From NCBI RefSeq assembly GCF_030433715.1, contig NZ_JAROCC010000006.1, positions 146,521 to 210,520 on the forward strand: a stretch of 64,000 nucleotides of DNA. Reading direction: 5' to 3'. The notes beneath the pieces are model-generated. The model made no database searches. It was not told the DNA's origin and saw only the letters and a list, made by a program, of their open reading frames with translations. This document shows, piece by piece, positions 43,484 to 54,024 of this stretch; within the stretch, counting starts at the first letter, position 1; every line of letters begins with the position of its first letter. The translations under genes were made by a program, and so were the position numbers. The DNA is from Sporosarcina highlanderae. GTDB taxonomy: Bacteria > Bacillota > Bacilli > Bacillales_A > Planococcaceae.

Positions 43484-44449
43484 TTATTTGTTTTCTCCAT
43501 CACGCATTGTCACCAAAAACAAACCGGCACCTTTCTTCGGTTCGTCCACAAACATATGGGTGATAGCACCAACAAATTTTCCATTTTGAATAACCGGACT
43601 TCCACTCATTCCCTGCAAAATGCCACCTGTCGCTTCTAACAATCCGGGATCAGTTAGCACAAATTGGAACTGATCCTCTTCGATTTGCGTGATTCGGATG
43701 GAGAATTTCTCGACTTCCGTCCCTTTTACGGTTGTAAAAATTTCCGCTGCCCCAGTCTGTAATTCCGTGGGCTGCATAATTTCAAGCGGCTCAGCTAAAA
43801 CTTTCTTATAGGCAACATTCCAGTTGCCGAAAATTCCATAAACGCCATTTGTTTTAATTGTGCCAAGATAATCTTCACCATCAATAATTGAAGATATCTT
43901 GTAACCCGGAGTACCTGGAATACTTTTCTTAATCTGCTCAATTTCAGAGAGGTAAATCGCGCCTTTTTTGAAGGATGGTGGTGATTTTAAGGAGCTATCG
44001 ACAATCTGATGGCCAAGGGCGCCATATGTTCCACTATTCGGGTCAACATATGTTAAAGTTCCTGTTCCCTCTGTTCGATCTTTAAGGAATGGAAGGAGAC
44101 GTTTTACCGCATCCCCATCCGCTTGTATTTCAATCGAAGTTCCCTTTCGATTGATATTCATGTGGATTTGACCCTTTTTTGCCTTGCCAACTGCTTTTTC
44201 GAAATCCTTCAGATTTACGACAGGAATCCCATCCATTTTGGTAATGGAATCTCCCGCCTTCAACCAATAATCTTCCTGAACAAGAACGTCATTCGTAATG
44301 TAAACACCGGACAAATCCATTTGAATACCAATTGAATGTCCCATTGGAATGACATAATCTCTGGAAGTTGCCGATATTTTCTCGTTGAAAGGCAGTACTA
44401 ACAAAAGCGTGGCAAACGAAACGGACAACAGTCGTCTACTCCATCCCAT
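43484..44449 (-). CDS. spoIVB: SpoIVB serine peptidase, N-terminally short
   Basis: SpoIVB is exported from the forespore and triggers SpoIVFA cleavage and SigK activation. The 321-residue product has a signal/anchor segment (LLSVSFATLLLVLPF), a PDZ domain (about residues 55-110, LKAGDSITKMDGIPVVNL) and the S55 peptidase domain with catalytic His in YGALGHQIVD, Asp in LTDPGLLEATGG and Ser in QGMSGSPVIQNG. B. subtilis SpoIVB has about 426 residues; the region between anchor and PDZ is largely missing here, and the C-terminus ends soon after the Ser motif. ATG follows TGAGGAGGTGAACC. Confidence 0.92.
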   Translation of the reverse strand: MGWSRRLLSVSFATLLLVLPFNEKISATSRDYVIPMGHSIGIQMDLSGVYITNDVLVQEDYWLKAGDSITKMDGIPVVNLKDFEKAVGKAKKGQIHMNINRKGTSIEIQADGDAVKRLLPFLKDRTEGTGTLTYVDPNSGTYGALGHQIVDSSLKSPPSFKKGAIYLSEIEQIKKSIPGTPGYKISSIIDGEDYLGTIKTNGVYGIFGNWNVAYKKVLAEPLEIMQPTELQTGAAEIFTTVKGTEVEKFSIRITQIEEDQFQFVLTDPGLLEATGGILQGMSGSPVIQNGKFVGAITHMFVDEPKKGAGLFLVTMRDGENK

Positions 44450-44526
44450 GGTTCACCTCCTCAGTGGAAAGATACTATTGGTATGTCCGTTAAGACGGAT
44501 CTTATGAGAGGTTAAAACAAGAAAAA

Positions 44527-44547
44527 ACGCATACAGTAAGTATGCGT
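44527..44547 (-). terminator. terminator after recN
   Basis: Perfect 8-bp stem ACGCATAC / GTATGCGT; TTTTTTC follows on the minus strand. It separates recN from spoIVB. Confidence 0.85.
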
Positions 44548-44598
44548 AATTTATTCGTTATATATAATTTTTTCTCATAGAACTTTTTGTTAAAAACA

Positions 44599-46296
44599 TC
44601 AGCGAAAAGATGATTTTCTTGTTTCTGCCATGGATAGTAACTCGTCCGCATGTTGCAAAGTAAGTGGCGTTATTTCCGCGCCGGAAAGCATCCTTGATAA
44701 TTCTTTCGTTCGTTGAAGATCAATTATTTCCGTTACACTTGTTGTCGTTCGATTATCATTTACTACTTTTTTGATCAAAACATGATGATCGGCCATAGCA
44801 GCTACTTGAGGAAGATGTGAAATACAAAGCACTTGGGAATTGACTGCAATCATTGAAATTTTATCAGCAATCGCTTGTGCGACTCTCCCACTTACACCAG
44901 TATCTACCTCATCAAAAATAATTGAAGTAATTCCTTGATGTTTTGAAAAAATTGTTTTCAACGCTAACATAATCCGCGATAATTCACCGCCGGAAGCGAT
45001 TTTGACAAGCTGTTTTAAAGGTTCTCCAACATTTGTTGAAATGAGGAAAACGACTTCATCAATTCCATTGCTGTCAAACACATTTGCCGGTTTCCTAGTA
45101 ATGGAAACCTTAAAATCCGATTTCTCCATATGCAGTTCTTTTAACTGCTGCATAATCGCTGTTTCCAGTTTAACTGCAGCTTGTTTCCTAATAATGGATA
45201 ACTCGTTCGCCTCGATTTCCAAATCTTTTTTCAGCTGGTCAAGTTTTTCTTGTTCTTTAACAATGCGTGCATCTCGGTTCAGCAATTGATCCAATTCATC
45301 AGAAATTTTTTCCCGATAAATGAGAATATCCTCTATCGTTGTACCATATTTCCTTTTCAATGATAGAAGCAGGGCAAGACGGTCTTCTACAAAAGATAGC
45401 CTCATAGGGTCAAATTCCATACTATCAATCAAGCTTTTCAATTCATGAGAAACATCCTGAAGTGAATAGAAACACGACGAAATAATTTCTGACTGGGATG
45501 AAAGGTCTTTATCAATAGAGGCGGCATCTTCAAGATCGCTCATTGCAGAGCCAACCCAATCCAATGCATGATTGTCTCCACCAATGGATTCATAAGCAGT
45601 ATTCAACCTTTCAAAAAGCCGATTGAAATGATGGAGTTTAAGCTTTTCCTCTTCAAGTTCTTCCTCTTCACCAATTACCAATTCTGCCGCATCAATTTCT
45701 TTTAACTGGAAAGAATAAAGGTCAATACGCTGTGCAACCTGTTGTTCATTCTCATTGGCAGTCTCAAGTCTACGCTTTAATTTAACATATCGATCATAGA
45801 TATCACGATAATTTTTATGCGCCTCAAATAAGGGCTGTCCTGCAAATTGATCTAAAAGGTGAATATGCCTTCTCTCATGCATAAGTTCTTGATTATCATG
45901 TTGACCATGGATATCTATGAGTTGTGCACCAATTTCACGTAAACTTGCGATTGTCACAAGTTTTCCGTTTACCCTGCATGTTGTCTTGCCATTCAAATTG
46001 AGATCACGCCGAAGTATTATATTGCCATCCTCGTACTCTATTCCAAAGTCATTCAACTTTTCGTAGATGGGGTGATGTTCATCCTCAATGATAAACATAC
46101 CTTCCAACTCAGCCTTATTAGCCCCATGGCGAATAAACTCCTGAGAGCCTCTCCCACCTACAAGTAGTTGAACGGCATCGATGATAATCGACTTTCCAGC
46201 ACCTGTTTCACCTGTTAAAACAGTCAACCCTTCTTCAAAAGACACTTCAAGTTGGTCGATAATGGCAAAGTTTCGAATGGATAGTTCACTTAACAT
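44599..46296 (-). CDS. recN: DNA repair protein RecN
   Basis: An SMC-like ATPase acting early at double-strand breaks, 565 residues. The Walker A motif is VLTGETGAGKSIIIDAVQLL (about residues 27-46), two coiled-coil arms lie in the middle (EEEELEEEKLKLHHF; NRDARIVKEQEKLDQLKKD), the signature is ASGGELSRIMLALK and Walker B is TSIIFDEVDTGVSG. ATG at 46296 follows AAGGAGGCTCGAATTTGA. It belongs to the argR-side operon. Confidence 0.95.
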   Translation of the reverse strand: MLSELSIRNFAIIDQLEVSFEEGLTVLTGETGAGKSIIIDAVQLLVGGRGSQEFIRHGANKAELEGMFIIEDEHHPIYEKLNDFGIEYEDGNIILRRDLNLNGKTTCRVNGKLVTIASLREIGAQLIDIHGQHDNQELMHERRHIHLLDQFAGQPLFEAHKNYRDIYDRYVKLKRRLETANENEQQVAQRIDLYSFQLKEIDAAELVIGEEEELEEEKLKLHHFNRLFERLNTAYESIGGDNHALDWVGSAMSDLEDAASIDKDLSSQSEIISSCFYSLQDVSHELKSLIDSMEFDPMRLSFVEDRLALLLSLKRKYGTTIEDILIYREKISDELDQLLNRDARIVKEQEKLDQLKKDLEIEANELSIIRKQAAVKLETAIMQQLKELHMEKSDFKVSITRKPANVFDSNGIDEVVFLISTNVGEPLKQLVKIASGGELSRIMLALKTIFSKHQGITSIIFDEVDTGVSGRVAQAIADKISMIAVNSQVLCISHLPQVAAMADHHVLIKKVVNDNRTTTSVTEIIDLQRTKELSRMLSGAEITPLTLQHADELLSMAETRKSSFR

Positions 46297-46330
46297 TCAA
46301 ATTCGAGCCTCCTTTATTGAACGGTCAGGC

Positions 46331-46780
46331 TTAGATTAATGCTAAAAGCCTTTCTTTCACTTCAATAGTAAGCGACTCATCCCTGCAAATGATCATGCAA
46401 GTATCATCCCCGCAAATTGTTCCAAGCATTTCTTCCCAGCCCAAATTGTCGATGAGGGAACCGACAGCATGCGCATTTCCTGGCAATGTCTTCAGAATGA
46501 TAAAATGACTCGCGCTATCTACACTGACGAATGCATCCGTCAACATACGACTAAGCTTTTCTTCAGTATTGAATTTATTGGATGTCGGGAGATTATATTT
46601 GTAACGACCATCAGGCAAGGGAACTTTTATAAGATGTAATTCCTTAATATCACGTGAAACAGTCGCCTGTGTAACATCCACTCCTGAACTTTTTAACTTA
46701 TCAACAAGCTGATCCTGAGTTTCAACTTCATAATTCGATATAATCTCACGGATCCGTAAATGCCGTTGTCCCTTATTCAT
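46331..46780 (-). CDS. argR: arginine repressor ArgR/AhrC
   Basis: A 149-residue hexameric repressor/activator of arginine genes, the same length as B. subtilis AhrC. The N-terminal winged helix reads [20 protein letters not shown], followed by [18 protein letters not shown]. The C-terminal arginine-binding core contains [16 protein letters not shown] with the conserved Asp pair. ATG at 46780 has GGAGTGA upstream. Its place between tlyA and recN is conserved in Bacillales. Confidence 0.95.
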   Translation of the reverse strand: MNKGQRHLRIREIISNYEVETQDQLVDKLKSSGVDVTQATVSRDIKELHLIKVPLPDGRYKYNLPTSNKFNTEEKLSRMLTDAFVSVDSASHFIILKTLPGNAHAVGSLIDNLGWEEMLGTICGDDTCMIICRDESLTIEVKERLLALI

Positions 46781-46814
46781 TACAATCACTCCAATGTCAA
46801 ATTATCCTTGCAAG

Positions 46815-47636
46815 TTACAGAAAGGTATTATGAGCCTCTTCGATTAATGAATTAAATGCAGACTCATCATACTGAGGGACCGGTTCACTCACAGATTTTA
46901 AATGGTAAAGGAATTCGATATTCCCTTCCCCCCCAGTAACTGGAGAATACGATATACCTTGGAGTGAAAAGCCTTCATTCAAGGAAGCATCCGCAATTTT
47001 TTGCAATACTTCCAAATGTACAGATTTGTCCCTTACGATGCCTTTTTTCCCAACTTTGTCTTTACCTGCTTCAAATTGTGGTTTAACAAGTGCAACGACA
47101 TCTCCGCCGTCGGCAAGTATTTGCTTTAGTGGAGGCAAGATTAATGTCAATGAGATGAATGAAACATCAATAGTTGCAACCTGTGGAACTCCGTCTTTAA
47201 AGAGCTCAGGCGTGGCATGTCTAAAATTTGTTTTCTCCATCACGGTAACCCGTTCGTTGCTTCGTATCTTCCAAGCAAGCTGATTAGTCCCGACGTCCAA
47301 CGCATAACAATGCTTGGCCCCATTTTGTAGGGCACAATCGGTAAAACCGCCAGTGGATGAGCCGATATCCAAAACAATTTTTCCATCTACTGTCATATCA
47401 AAAAGCTCTAATGCCTTTTCCAGTTTCAAACCGCCACGACTTACATATTTCAAAACAGCCCCTTTCACCATCAAAGGGGCGTCAATCTTGATCTTCTCAC
47501 CGGGTTTGTCTAACCTTGTTTCAGCGGAAAAAACAATTCCCGCCATTATTGAGCGCTTCGCTTGTTCCCTTGTTTCCGCTAAACCTCTTTGGACAAGCAG
47601 GACATCGACACGCTCTTTCTGTTGACCGTTTGTCAT
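46815..47636 (-). CDS. tlyA: TlyA family rRNA 2'-O-methyltransferase
   Basis: A 273-residue protein with an N-terminal S4 RNA-binding domain ([20 protein letters not shown]) and a FtsJ-type methyltransferase domain. The SAM motif is [20 protein letters not shown] (about residues 84-103), and the catalytic Lys is in [11 protein letters not shown]. TlyA methylates cytidine 2'-OH in 16S and/or 23S rRNA; hemolysin annotations are historical. It overlaps the dxs stop as ATGA. Confidence 0.92.
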   Translation of the reverse strand: MTNGQQKERVDVLLVQRGLAETREQAKRSIMAGIVFSAETRLDKPGEKIKIDAPLMVKGAVLKYVSRGGLKLEKALELFDMTVDGKIVLDIGSSTGGFTDCALQNGAKHCYALDVGTNQLAWKIRSNERVTVMEKTNFRHATPELFKDGVPQVATIDVSFISLTLILPPLKQILADGGDVVALVKPQFEAGKDKVGKKGIVRDKSVHLEVLQKIADASLNEGFSLQGISYSPVTGGEGNIEFLYHLKSVSEPVPQYDESAFNSLIEEAHNTFL

Positions 47637-49534
47637 ACAATTTCCCTCGCAACGACGGATTGGGCGACTGCCTTCTCCATAGTTTCAACAACATTTTCGC
47701 AAGTCAAGTCAATTTCCTCTAGTAATCTATCTACACTTCCATGCTCGATGTATTCATCCGGAATACCTATCCGGCTAATAGAGATGTGGGACATTCCTAA
47801 GTCATGTGCATATTCGAGAACTGCGCTTCCAAATCCACCAGCCAAAACAGCCTCCTCGATTGTTACGATTGGTTTGCCATGCTCGAAAATCTCTTCTAAC
47901 ATTTCCGTATCAAGCGGTTTAATGAACCTTGCGTTTACCACTTTTACATGGATTCCTTTTCGAGAAAGTGTTTCTGCCGCCTCAAGCGCCATCGGAATTG
48001 TTGTTCCAAATGTCAAGATTGTTCCGTCTGTTCCTTCACGAAGTATTTCCCATGTTCCAATCGGAATGATCTTCAGATTTTCATCCATAGGAACACCAAG
48101 ACCGTTTCCTCGTGGATATCGCAAGGCAATCGGGCCATCATCATAACTTAACGCAGTTTTCACCATATGTTGCCCTTCGTTTTCATCTTTTGGCATCATG
48201 ATGACAATATTAGGCATATGACGCAAAAATGCAATGTCAAATACGCCTTGATGGGTTTCTCCATCAGCTCCTACAAGGCCAGCACGATCTATTCCAATAA
48301 ACACATTCAGTTTCTGACGAGTTATATCATGCAACACTTGGTCGTACGCACGCTGCAAGAATGTCGAGTAGATTGCTAAAAACGGTTTCATGCCTTGGGT
48401 CGCTAAACCACCTGCCATCGTTGCAGCATGCTGTTCTGCAATTCCAACATCAAAGAAGCGATCTGGGAATTCTGCCGCGAATGATTCCAGTTTAGAACCG
48501 ACAGGCATTGCCGGTGTAATAGCTGCCACGCGTTTATCTTCCCGAGCAATTTTCCTAACCGTTTCAGCAACGAGTCCACTCCATGAAGGAGCATTTGTCG
48601 GGGATTTCACAAAATCTCCTGTTTCGATCTTATAAGGACCAGTTCCATGCCATGTTCCGATTTTATCGTTCTCAGCAGGTCTATATCCCTTTCCCTTTTT
48701 CGTAATTACATGAAGAAGGACTGGACCTTCCATTTTTTTTGCGTATTGGATGTTTCTTTCTAAATCATTGAAATCATGTCCGTCAATCGGCCCAAGATAA
48801 GTAAATCCAAGCTCCTCGAAAAACACTCCGGAGACGAGTAGATACTTCAAGCTGTCTTTTACCCGTTCAGCAGCCGCTGCGACCTTACCACCGACAGCCG
48901 GAATTCGTTTTAGAATATATTCCAATTCATCCTTGGCGCTATTATACTTTCCTGCTGTCCTTAATTTTCCAAGTATTGCATGCAGCGCGCCAACATTAGG
49001 CGCGATTGACATTTCATTATCATTTAGAACGACGATCATATTCGTCTTCAGATGGCCTATATGATTTAGAGCTTCCAAAGCCATACCGCCTGTCAATGCG
49101 CCATCTCCGATGATTGGCACGACAAAGTTTGTGCCGCCTTGCATATCTCTTGCAGCCGCCATACCCATTGCTGCAGAAAGAGATGTTGAACTATGGCCCG
49201 TCTCCCACACGTCATGCTCGCTTTCAGACATTTTCGGGAATCCGCACAATCCTTTGTATTGACGTAATGTGTCAAATTGACCTGCGCGTCCGGTTAAAAT
49301 CTTATGCACATATGCTTGATGTCCAACATCCCAGATAATTTTATCTTTCGGGCTATCAAACAGTTTATGCAAAGCGATTGTCAATTCAACCACGCCTAAG
49401 TTAGGCCCAATATGACCACCCGTCGTAGACAGGTTATGAATAAGGAATTTCCGGATTTCCATTGCCAATTCCGTCATTTTTTCTTTATTCATTTTTTTCA
49501 AGAACGACGGATTTGCTATTTGAGTGAGATCCAC
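47633..49534 (-). CDS. dxs: 1-deoxy-D-xylulose-5-phosphate synthase
   Basis: The first enzyme of the MEP isoprenoid pathway, joining pyruvate and glyceraldehyde-3-phosphate with thiamine diphosphate. The 633-residue product has [19 protein letters not shown], the TPP motif [19 protein letters not shown], the catalytic Glu region [15 protein letters not shown] and a C-terminal transketolase domain. GTG at 49534 gives an N-terminus aligning with other Dxs proteins and has AAGGTG upstream. It sits between ispA and tlyA. Confidence 0.95.
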   Translation of the reverse strand: MDLTQIANPSFLKKMNKEKMTELAMEIRKFLIHNLSTTGGHIGPNLGVVELTIALHKLFDSPKDKIIWDVGHQAYVHKILTGRAGQFDTLRQYKGLCGFPKMSESEHDVWETGHSSTSLSAAMGMAAARDMQGGTNFVVPIIGDGALTGGMALEALNHIGHLKTNMIVVLNDNEMSIAPNVGALHAILGKLRTAGKYNSAKDELEYILKRIPAVGGKVAAAAERVKDSLKYLLVSGVFFEELGFTYLGPIDGHDFNDLERNIQYAKKMEGPVLLHVITKKGKGYRPAENDKIGTWHGTGPYKIETGDFVKSPTNAPSWSGLVAETVRKIAREDKRVAAITPAMPVGSKLESFAAEFPDRFFDVGIAEQHAATMAGGLATQGMKPFLAIYSTFLQRAYDQVLHDITRQKLNVFIGIDRAGLVGADGETHQGVFDIAFLRHMPNIVIMMPKDENEGQHMVKTALSYDDGPIALRYPRGNGLGVPMDENLKIIPIGTWEILREGTDGTILTFGTTIPMALEAAETLSRKGIHVKVVNARFIKPLDTEMLEEIFEHGKPIVTIEEAVLAGGFGSAVLEYAHDLGMSHISISRIGIPDEYIEHGSVDRLLEEIDLTCENVVETMEKAVAQSVVAREIV

Positions 49535-49664
49535 TACTATCACACACCTTCATTATTTAATTGCCACGTTTGCGTCAGGATTGTTTTCATTATATCAAGA
49601 AGGCTCTTCAATAGAAACTTTTTGGCGAAAATCCGCATAACTGGCTATATACATTGTGAAAAGA

Positions 49665-50552
49665 TCATGCATTTCTACTGACGATATAGTCGGCGAAATG
49701 TTTTAACATGGAGTTTTCTTTTTTTATCAAAGTTAGGCTTTGAATTGCGTTTTGGTGATACTTCTCAAGCTGTTGCTTAGCACCTTCAAGACCTAAGAGC
49801 GATGGATAAGTAGACTTATCGCTTGCAGTATCACTATTTGCAGTCTTTCCAAGCTGCTCCGTAGTTGAAGTGACATCAAGAATATCATCTTGGATTTGAA
49901 AGGCAAGCCCGATGTTAGTCGCATATTCACGCAGTTGTTTTAATTCTTCTTCATCTGCTCCGGCAAGAATTGCACCAGCTTCAATACAGAATGACAGTAA
50001 AGCACCCGTCTTATTTCGGTGCACTTCTTCAAGCTCGGTAAGTGTCAAGGAAGTTGACTCGCCTTCCATATCAAGCACTTGTCCACCGACCATGCCATTT
50101 GCACCCGATGCATTTGCTAAAAGGGCAATGAGGCGAATAACCTTTTCATGACTGGTATGTTGTAAAGATGTAAGGATTCCAAAAGCAATCGTCTGCAGGG
50201 CATCTCCAGCAAGAACTGCAGTCGCCTCCCCAAATACTTTATGGTTCGTCGGTTTGCCTCTTCTGAAATCGTCATCATCCATGCACGGTAGGTCATCATG
50301 GATGAGTGAATATGTATGGATGAGTTCAGCTGCACAAGCAACTTTCAGTCCATCTTCCGAAGCCTCTTTCCCAAAATCATCTAATACCGCAAGAACAAGA
50401 AGTGGTCTAATTCGCTTCCCTCCGGCATTGACAGAGTAAAGCATTGACTCCTTCAAGTTGGATGGTGAATTTTCCGATGCGATTAATCGTTTCATTTCCG
50501 CATCAATTATTGGTGTTTTTTCTGAAATGAATTTCTGAAGATCATTATTCAT
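49665..50552 (-). CDS. ispA: farnesyl diphosphate synthase
   Basis: A 295-residue trans-isoprenyl diphosphate synthase. The first Asp-rich motif is HDDLPCMDDDDFRRGKPTNH (about residues 83-102) and the second is FQIQDDILDVTS. GGKRIRPLL binds isopentenyl diphosphate. It supplies C15 units for quinones and undecaprenyl lipid. ATG at 50552 has AAAGGTC upstream and overlaps the xseB end by 8 nt. Confidence 0.94.
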   Translation of the reverse strand: MNNDLQKFISEKTPIIDAEMKRLIASENSPSNLKESMLYSVNAGGKRIRPLLVLAVLDDFGKEASEDGLKVACAAELIHTYSLIHDDLPCMDDDDFRRGKPTNHKVFGEATAVLAGDALQTIAFGILTSLQHTSHEKVIRLIALLANASGANGMVGGQVLDMEGESTSLTLTELEEVHRNKTGALLSFCIEAGAILAGADEEELKQLREYATNIGLAFQIQDDILDVTSTTEQLGKTANSDTASDKSTYPSLLGLEGAKQQLEKYHQNAIQSLTLIKKENSMLKHFADYIVSRNA

Positions 50553-50787
50553 TGGGCTCTTGACCTTTCGCCGGATTAAATGGTGCTGGCTTCCCTTCTT
50601 TATCAATAATAGTAATTAGTTGCTCTTCTGCATCCTGCAATTTACCGTGGCAATATGCAGAAAGCTCCATTCCCTCCTTATAGAGTGTAATGGCATCTTC
50701 CAAAGGGACTTCACCTGATTCCAACTTCTGAACAATGTCTTCTAATTTAGACATCGCTTCTTCGAATCGGAGTGTTTCATTGCTCAT
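50545..50787 (-). CDS. xseB: exodeoxyribonuclease VII small subunit
   Basis: An 80-residue helical subunit with the standard FEEAMSKLEDIVQKLESGEV and LEDAITLYKEGMELSAYC. With XseA it forms the single-strand-specific exonuclease VII. It overlaps the xseA 3' end by 11 nt and ispA by 8 nt, so translation is coupled. Confidence 0.95.
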   Translation of the reverse strand: MSNETLRFEEAMSKLEDIVQKLESGEVPLEDAITLYKEGMELSAYCHGKLQDAEEQLITIIDKEGKPAPFNPAKGQEPNE

Positions 50788-52144
50788 TCAAATTATCCTC
50801 CTTGTATTTAAGCATGATTGACTTGATGTCCGCTTCCAGCGTGCCGTCCTGCATACGGACTTGCACTGTTCCGCCAACTTCAAGGTTTTCTATGGAATTG
50901 ACTACATTTCCTTCTTTATAAACAATGGAAAATCCACGGTCCATGACATCTAACGGGTTTAACGCCTTAAGCATTCTAATAATGGAGTTGAATTTATTGG
51001 AGTTTTTTTGCATCTCTATTTGCATCGTTCGAGTCAGTCTTTCACTAAACAAATCAATATTTCTGCTCTCCTCTTTTATTCGCTGAATCGGGGAATAGAA
51101 CGATAGCATTCTTTCCAATCGCTCATGGTTGGCCTTTCGATTTACAGTAATATCATTTTTACTTCTTAATAGTCTGTCGTCGAGGCCACCTAATTTTTCA
51201 GTGAAAGGACGGTAAAGTCTTTCAGGAAATTGTAATGGGTACGATTGCTGATAAGTTGTCAGCCGTTTTCTCTCTTGTTTTATTTGATGGGAAAACGACT
51301 TATAGATTGAGCGTTTCCGCTCCAATATCCTTTCAAACAATTCTTCACGCGAAGGAACCGCTAGTTCTGCTGCAGCCGTCGGTGTAGGCGCTCTCATATC
51401 TGCGACAAAATCAGCTATTGTCGTATCCGTTTCATGACCGACAGCACTAATAATCGGTATGCGGCATGAAAAGATTGCCCTAGCGACTGACTCTTCATTA
51501 AATGCCCATAAATCTTCGATGGAGCCCCCACCACGACCGATTATCAATACATCAATTGACCCGTTTGACTCCGCTAAACTGATTGCATCTACTATGGAAG
51601 GGGCTGCTTGAGGACCTTGCACGATAGCAGGGAACAAGCAGATCTCAGCTAGTGGATAACGACGTTGGATAGTCGAACAGATATCCCTGATTGCAGCTCC
51701 GGATTGTGCAGTTATGACACCAATTTTCCTTGGTAGCAAAGGCAATCTCTGCTTCCAACGTGCATCGAAAAGGCCTTCTTTAGCCAACTCCTTTTTGAGT
51801 TGTTCGTATGCAAGATATAGAGCACCGACACCATCAGGTTGCATTGTTTGGACGTAAAGTTGATATTGGCCACTTGCTTCGAAAACGTTCACATCACCTG
51901 TGATAAGGACATTCATCCCTTCTTCAGGTTTAAACTTGAGCGAGTTTGCAGCGGACCGGAACATGGCAGACTGAATTCTGCTTTTATCATCCTTCAATGT
52001 AAAATAAATATGCCCACTTGGATGGATCTTTACATTGGATAGTTCTCCTTTTACAAGTACATTCCGTAGATATGGATCCGCCTCAAATTTCCGTTTTATG
52101 TATTTCGTTAATGTATATACCGATAAATAAGGATTTTCACTCAT
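50777..52144 (-). CDS. xseA: exodeoxyribonuclease VII large subunit
   Basis: The catalytic subunit, 455 residues. An N-terminal OB-fold (LVKGELSNVKIHPSGHIYFT) is followed by the nuclease core (KIGVITAQSGAAIRDICSTI, IGRGGGSIEDLWAFNEE, SAVGHETDTTIADFVAD) and a long coiled-coil C-terminal region. ATG at 52144 has GGGGGTGA 8 nt upstream; an ATG one codon earlier is possible. Confidence 0.95.
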   Translation of the reverse strand: MSENPYLSVYTLTKYIKRKFEADPYLRNVLVKGELSNVKIHPSGHIYFTLKDDKSRIQSAMFRSAANSLKFKPEEGMNVLITGDVNVFEASGQYQLYVQTMQPDGVGALYLAYEQLKKELAKEGLFDARWKQRLPLLPRKIGVITAQSGAAIRDICSTIQRRYPLAEICLFPAIVQGPQAAPSIVDAISLAESNGSIDVLIIGRGGGSIEDLWAFNEESVARAIFSCRIPIISAVGHETDTTIADFVADMRAPTPTAAAELAVPSREELFERILERKRSIYKSFSHQIKQERKRLTTYQQSYPLQFPERLYRPFTEKLGGLDDRLLRSKNDITVNRKANHERLERMLSFYSPIQRIKEESRNIDLFSERLTRTMQIEMQKNSNKFNSIIRMLKALNPLDVMDRGFSIVYKEGNVVNSIENLEVGGTVQVRMQDGTLEADIKSIMLKYKEDNLNEQ

Positions 52145-52175
52145 CATTCTCACCCCCGAATCGCAAACGAATATA

Positions 52176-52205
52176 AACGCTGTCTTTCCCTTTGAAAAAC
52201 AGCGT
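52176..52205 (-). terminator. weak hairpin between folD and xseA
   Basis: AACGCTGTCTTT pairs with AAAACAGCGT. On the minus strand TTTATATT follows; termination may be partial. Confidence 0.5.
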
Positions 52206-52217
52206 CCAGTATCTAAT

Positions 52218-53072
52218 TTATTGTTTCGCTTTTTTTATAGCGCTTTGCAGTGTATTTTTCAAAAGCATTGTAATTGTCATCGGACCTACTCCACCTGGTA
52301 CAGGGGTAATAGCAGATGCTACTTCTTTCACTTTTTCAAAATCCACATCACCGCATAATTTGCCATTTTCGTCACGGTTCATACCGACATCAATGACAAC
52401 TGCACCTTCTTTTACATGCTCGTCCGTTACAAATTTAGCACGGCCGATTGCAACAATCAGAATATCCGCTTGTTTAGTAAATGATGCAAGATCCTTCGTT
52501 CTGGAATGGCAATATGTTACCGTGGCGTCTTTTTGAAGCAACAATTGCCCCATTGGTTTACCAACGATATTACTTCTTCCGATCACAACCACATGTTTCC
52601 CTGCAATTTCAACGCCTGTACGCTGAAGCATTTCCAGGATTCCATGAGGTGTGCACGGAAGGTATGTCTCTTGTCCAATCATCATTTTACCGACATTTTG
52701 AGGGTGGAAACCATCAACATCCTTCTCGGGGTCTATCATTTGGATGACTAAATCTTCATTGATATGTTCAGGTAAAGGCAATTGAACTAAAATTCCATGG
52801 ATGGACTCATCGTTATTCAACTCATCCACTTTGTCTAAAAGTTCCTTTTCAGTAATGGTTTCCGGCAATTTAATCACTTCAGATTTCATACCGACTTCCA
52901 CACTGGATTTCTCTTTATTTTTTACATAAGTCTGTGATGCGGAATTGTCTCCGACGAGAATTACTGCGAGGCCCGGCGTTATACCGGAAGCTGCCAATTT
53001 GCCGACTCCCTGCTTTATTTCCTCTCTGAGTTCTTTTCCGATTGCTACACCACTTATCAATTGACCAGCCAT
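52218..53072 (-). CDS. folD: methylenetetrahydrofolate dehydrogenase/cyclohydrolase
   Basis: A 284-residue bifunctional one-carbon enzyme. It has [18 protein letters not shown] with the catalytic Tyr/Lys, [26 protein letters not shown] and the NADP motif [19 protein letters not shown], then the C-terminal [12 protein letters not shown]. It is transcribed with nusB upstream (24 nt gap). Confidence 0.96.
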   Translation of the reverse strand: MAGQLISGVAIGKELREEIKQGVGKLAASGITPGLAVILVGDNSASQTYVKNKEKSSVEVGMKSEVIKLPETITEKELLDKVDELNNDESIHGILVQLPLPEHINEDLVIQMIDPEKDVDGFHPQNVGKMMIGQETYLPCTPHGILEMLQRTGVEIAGKHVVVIGRSNIVGKPMGQLLLQKDATVTYCHSRTKDLASFTKQADILIVAIGRAKFVTDEHVKEGAVVIDVGMNRDENGKLCGDVDFEKVKEVASAITPVPGGVGPMTITMLLKNTLQSAIKKAKQ

Positions 53073-53096
53073 CTATTTCCCCTCCACGTGAGTCTT

Positions 53097-53477
53097 TTAT
53101 TTTTCTTCAAATTTAGATAGAACACCGTTAACAAAACGCCCGGATTTTTCATCCCCAAATTGCTTACAAAGCTCAATTGCCTCGTTTAGAACGACTCGAT
53201 GTGGTACATCTTCATGATAGAGAAGTTCATAAACAGCTAGTCTGAGGACTGTCCTTTCAATCTTCGGCAACCGGTCAAGTGACCAATTTTCAAGTTGGTC
53301 AGCAAGTACTGCATCGATTTCATCACGATGTTCTGTAGTTCCTTTGACAAGTGATTCATAGAAAGGGTCAATCGGGCTTTCAGTGATATACGTAATAGCT
53401 TCTTCTATTGACATTTCTGTGTTATCCAACTGAAAAAGGGTTTGGATCGCTTTTTCACGTGCTTCTCTTCGTTTCAT
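53097..53477 (-). CDS. nusB: transcription antitermination factor NusB
   Basis: A 126-residue all-helical factor that with NusE/S10 binds boxA RNA in rRNA operons. It has RREAREKAIQTLFQLDNTE at the start and LNEAIELCKQFGDEKSGRFV near the end. ATG at 53477 follows GAAGGAGACAAATGT; a longer in-frame start includes this site and is rejected. Confidence 0.95.
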   Translation of the reverse strand: MKRREAREKAIQTLFQLDNTEMSIEEAITYITESPIDPFYESLVKGTTEHRDEIDAVLADQLENWSLDRLPKIERTVLRLAVYELLYHEDVPHRVVLNEAIELCKQFGDEKSGRFVNGVLSKFEEK

Positions 53478-53556
53478 ACATTTGTCTCCTTCGCTACTAT
53501 ATCTCTTGGGATTTATCATAGCATAATTTGTCGATGAAGATATAGCAGGACAAGTT

Positions 53557-53587
53557 GAAAAGCACCATCCTAGGGACGATGCTTTTC
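53557..53587. terminator. hairpin between yqhY and nusB
   Basis: GAAAAGCACCATCC pairs with GGACGATGCTTTTC (two mismatches, 3-nt loop). T-runs are short; it may attenuate read-through between the acc-yqhY and nusB-folD units. Confidence 0.65.
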
Positions 53588-53590
53588 ATG

Positions 53591-53992
53591 TCATTCGTTA
53601 TCATCCGTTACATCAAAATCGATACCTGTTACATGGACATTTACTTCTTTAGTTTCGAGTGAAGTCATGTTGAATACTGTATGGCGGATTTGTTTTTGAA
53701 TTTCTGTTGCTACTGTCGGGATTGAGTAGCCATATTGGACAACACAATAGACATCGACGATGAGTTTGTCTTCAACCCAGTCCGTTTTTACGCCTTTTCC
53801 ATGAAACACTTTTCCAAATTTCTCTGCAACACCTGTTGCGAAATTACCTTTTGTTGTTGCGACACCTTCTACTTCGTTCGTAGCAATGCCAATAATTACT
53901 TCTAAGACTTCAGGAGCTAACTGGACGCGTCCTTTGACCGCGTCTCCATTTGAGCTCATTCCAGCAAGTGAAGGATTTGTCTTGTCAGCCAT
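53591..53992 (-). CDS. yqhY: Asp23/Gls24 family protein YqhY
   Basis: A 133-residue Asp23-like protein (RVQLAPEVLEVIIGIATNEV; VYCVVQYGYSIPTVATEIQK). In B. subtilis yqhY lies behind accBC and has been linked to control of acetyl-CoA carboxylase activity; the same position is kept here, 32 nt after accC. No membrane helix is visible. Confidence 0.92.
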   Translation of the reverse strand: MADKTNPSLAGMSSNGDAVKGRVQLAPEVLEVIIGIATNEVEGVATTKGNFATGVAEKFGKVFHGKGVKTDWVEDKLIVDVYCVVQYGYSIPTVATEIQKQIRHTVFNMTSLETKEVNVHVTGIDFDVTDDNE

Positions 53993-54024
53993 TCCACTTC
54001 TCCTCCCAATATCTAGAATTAAAC

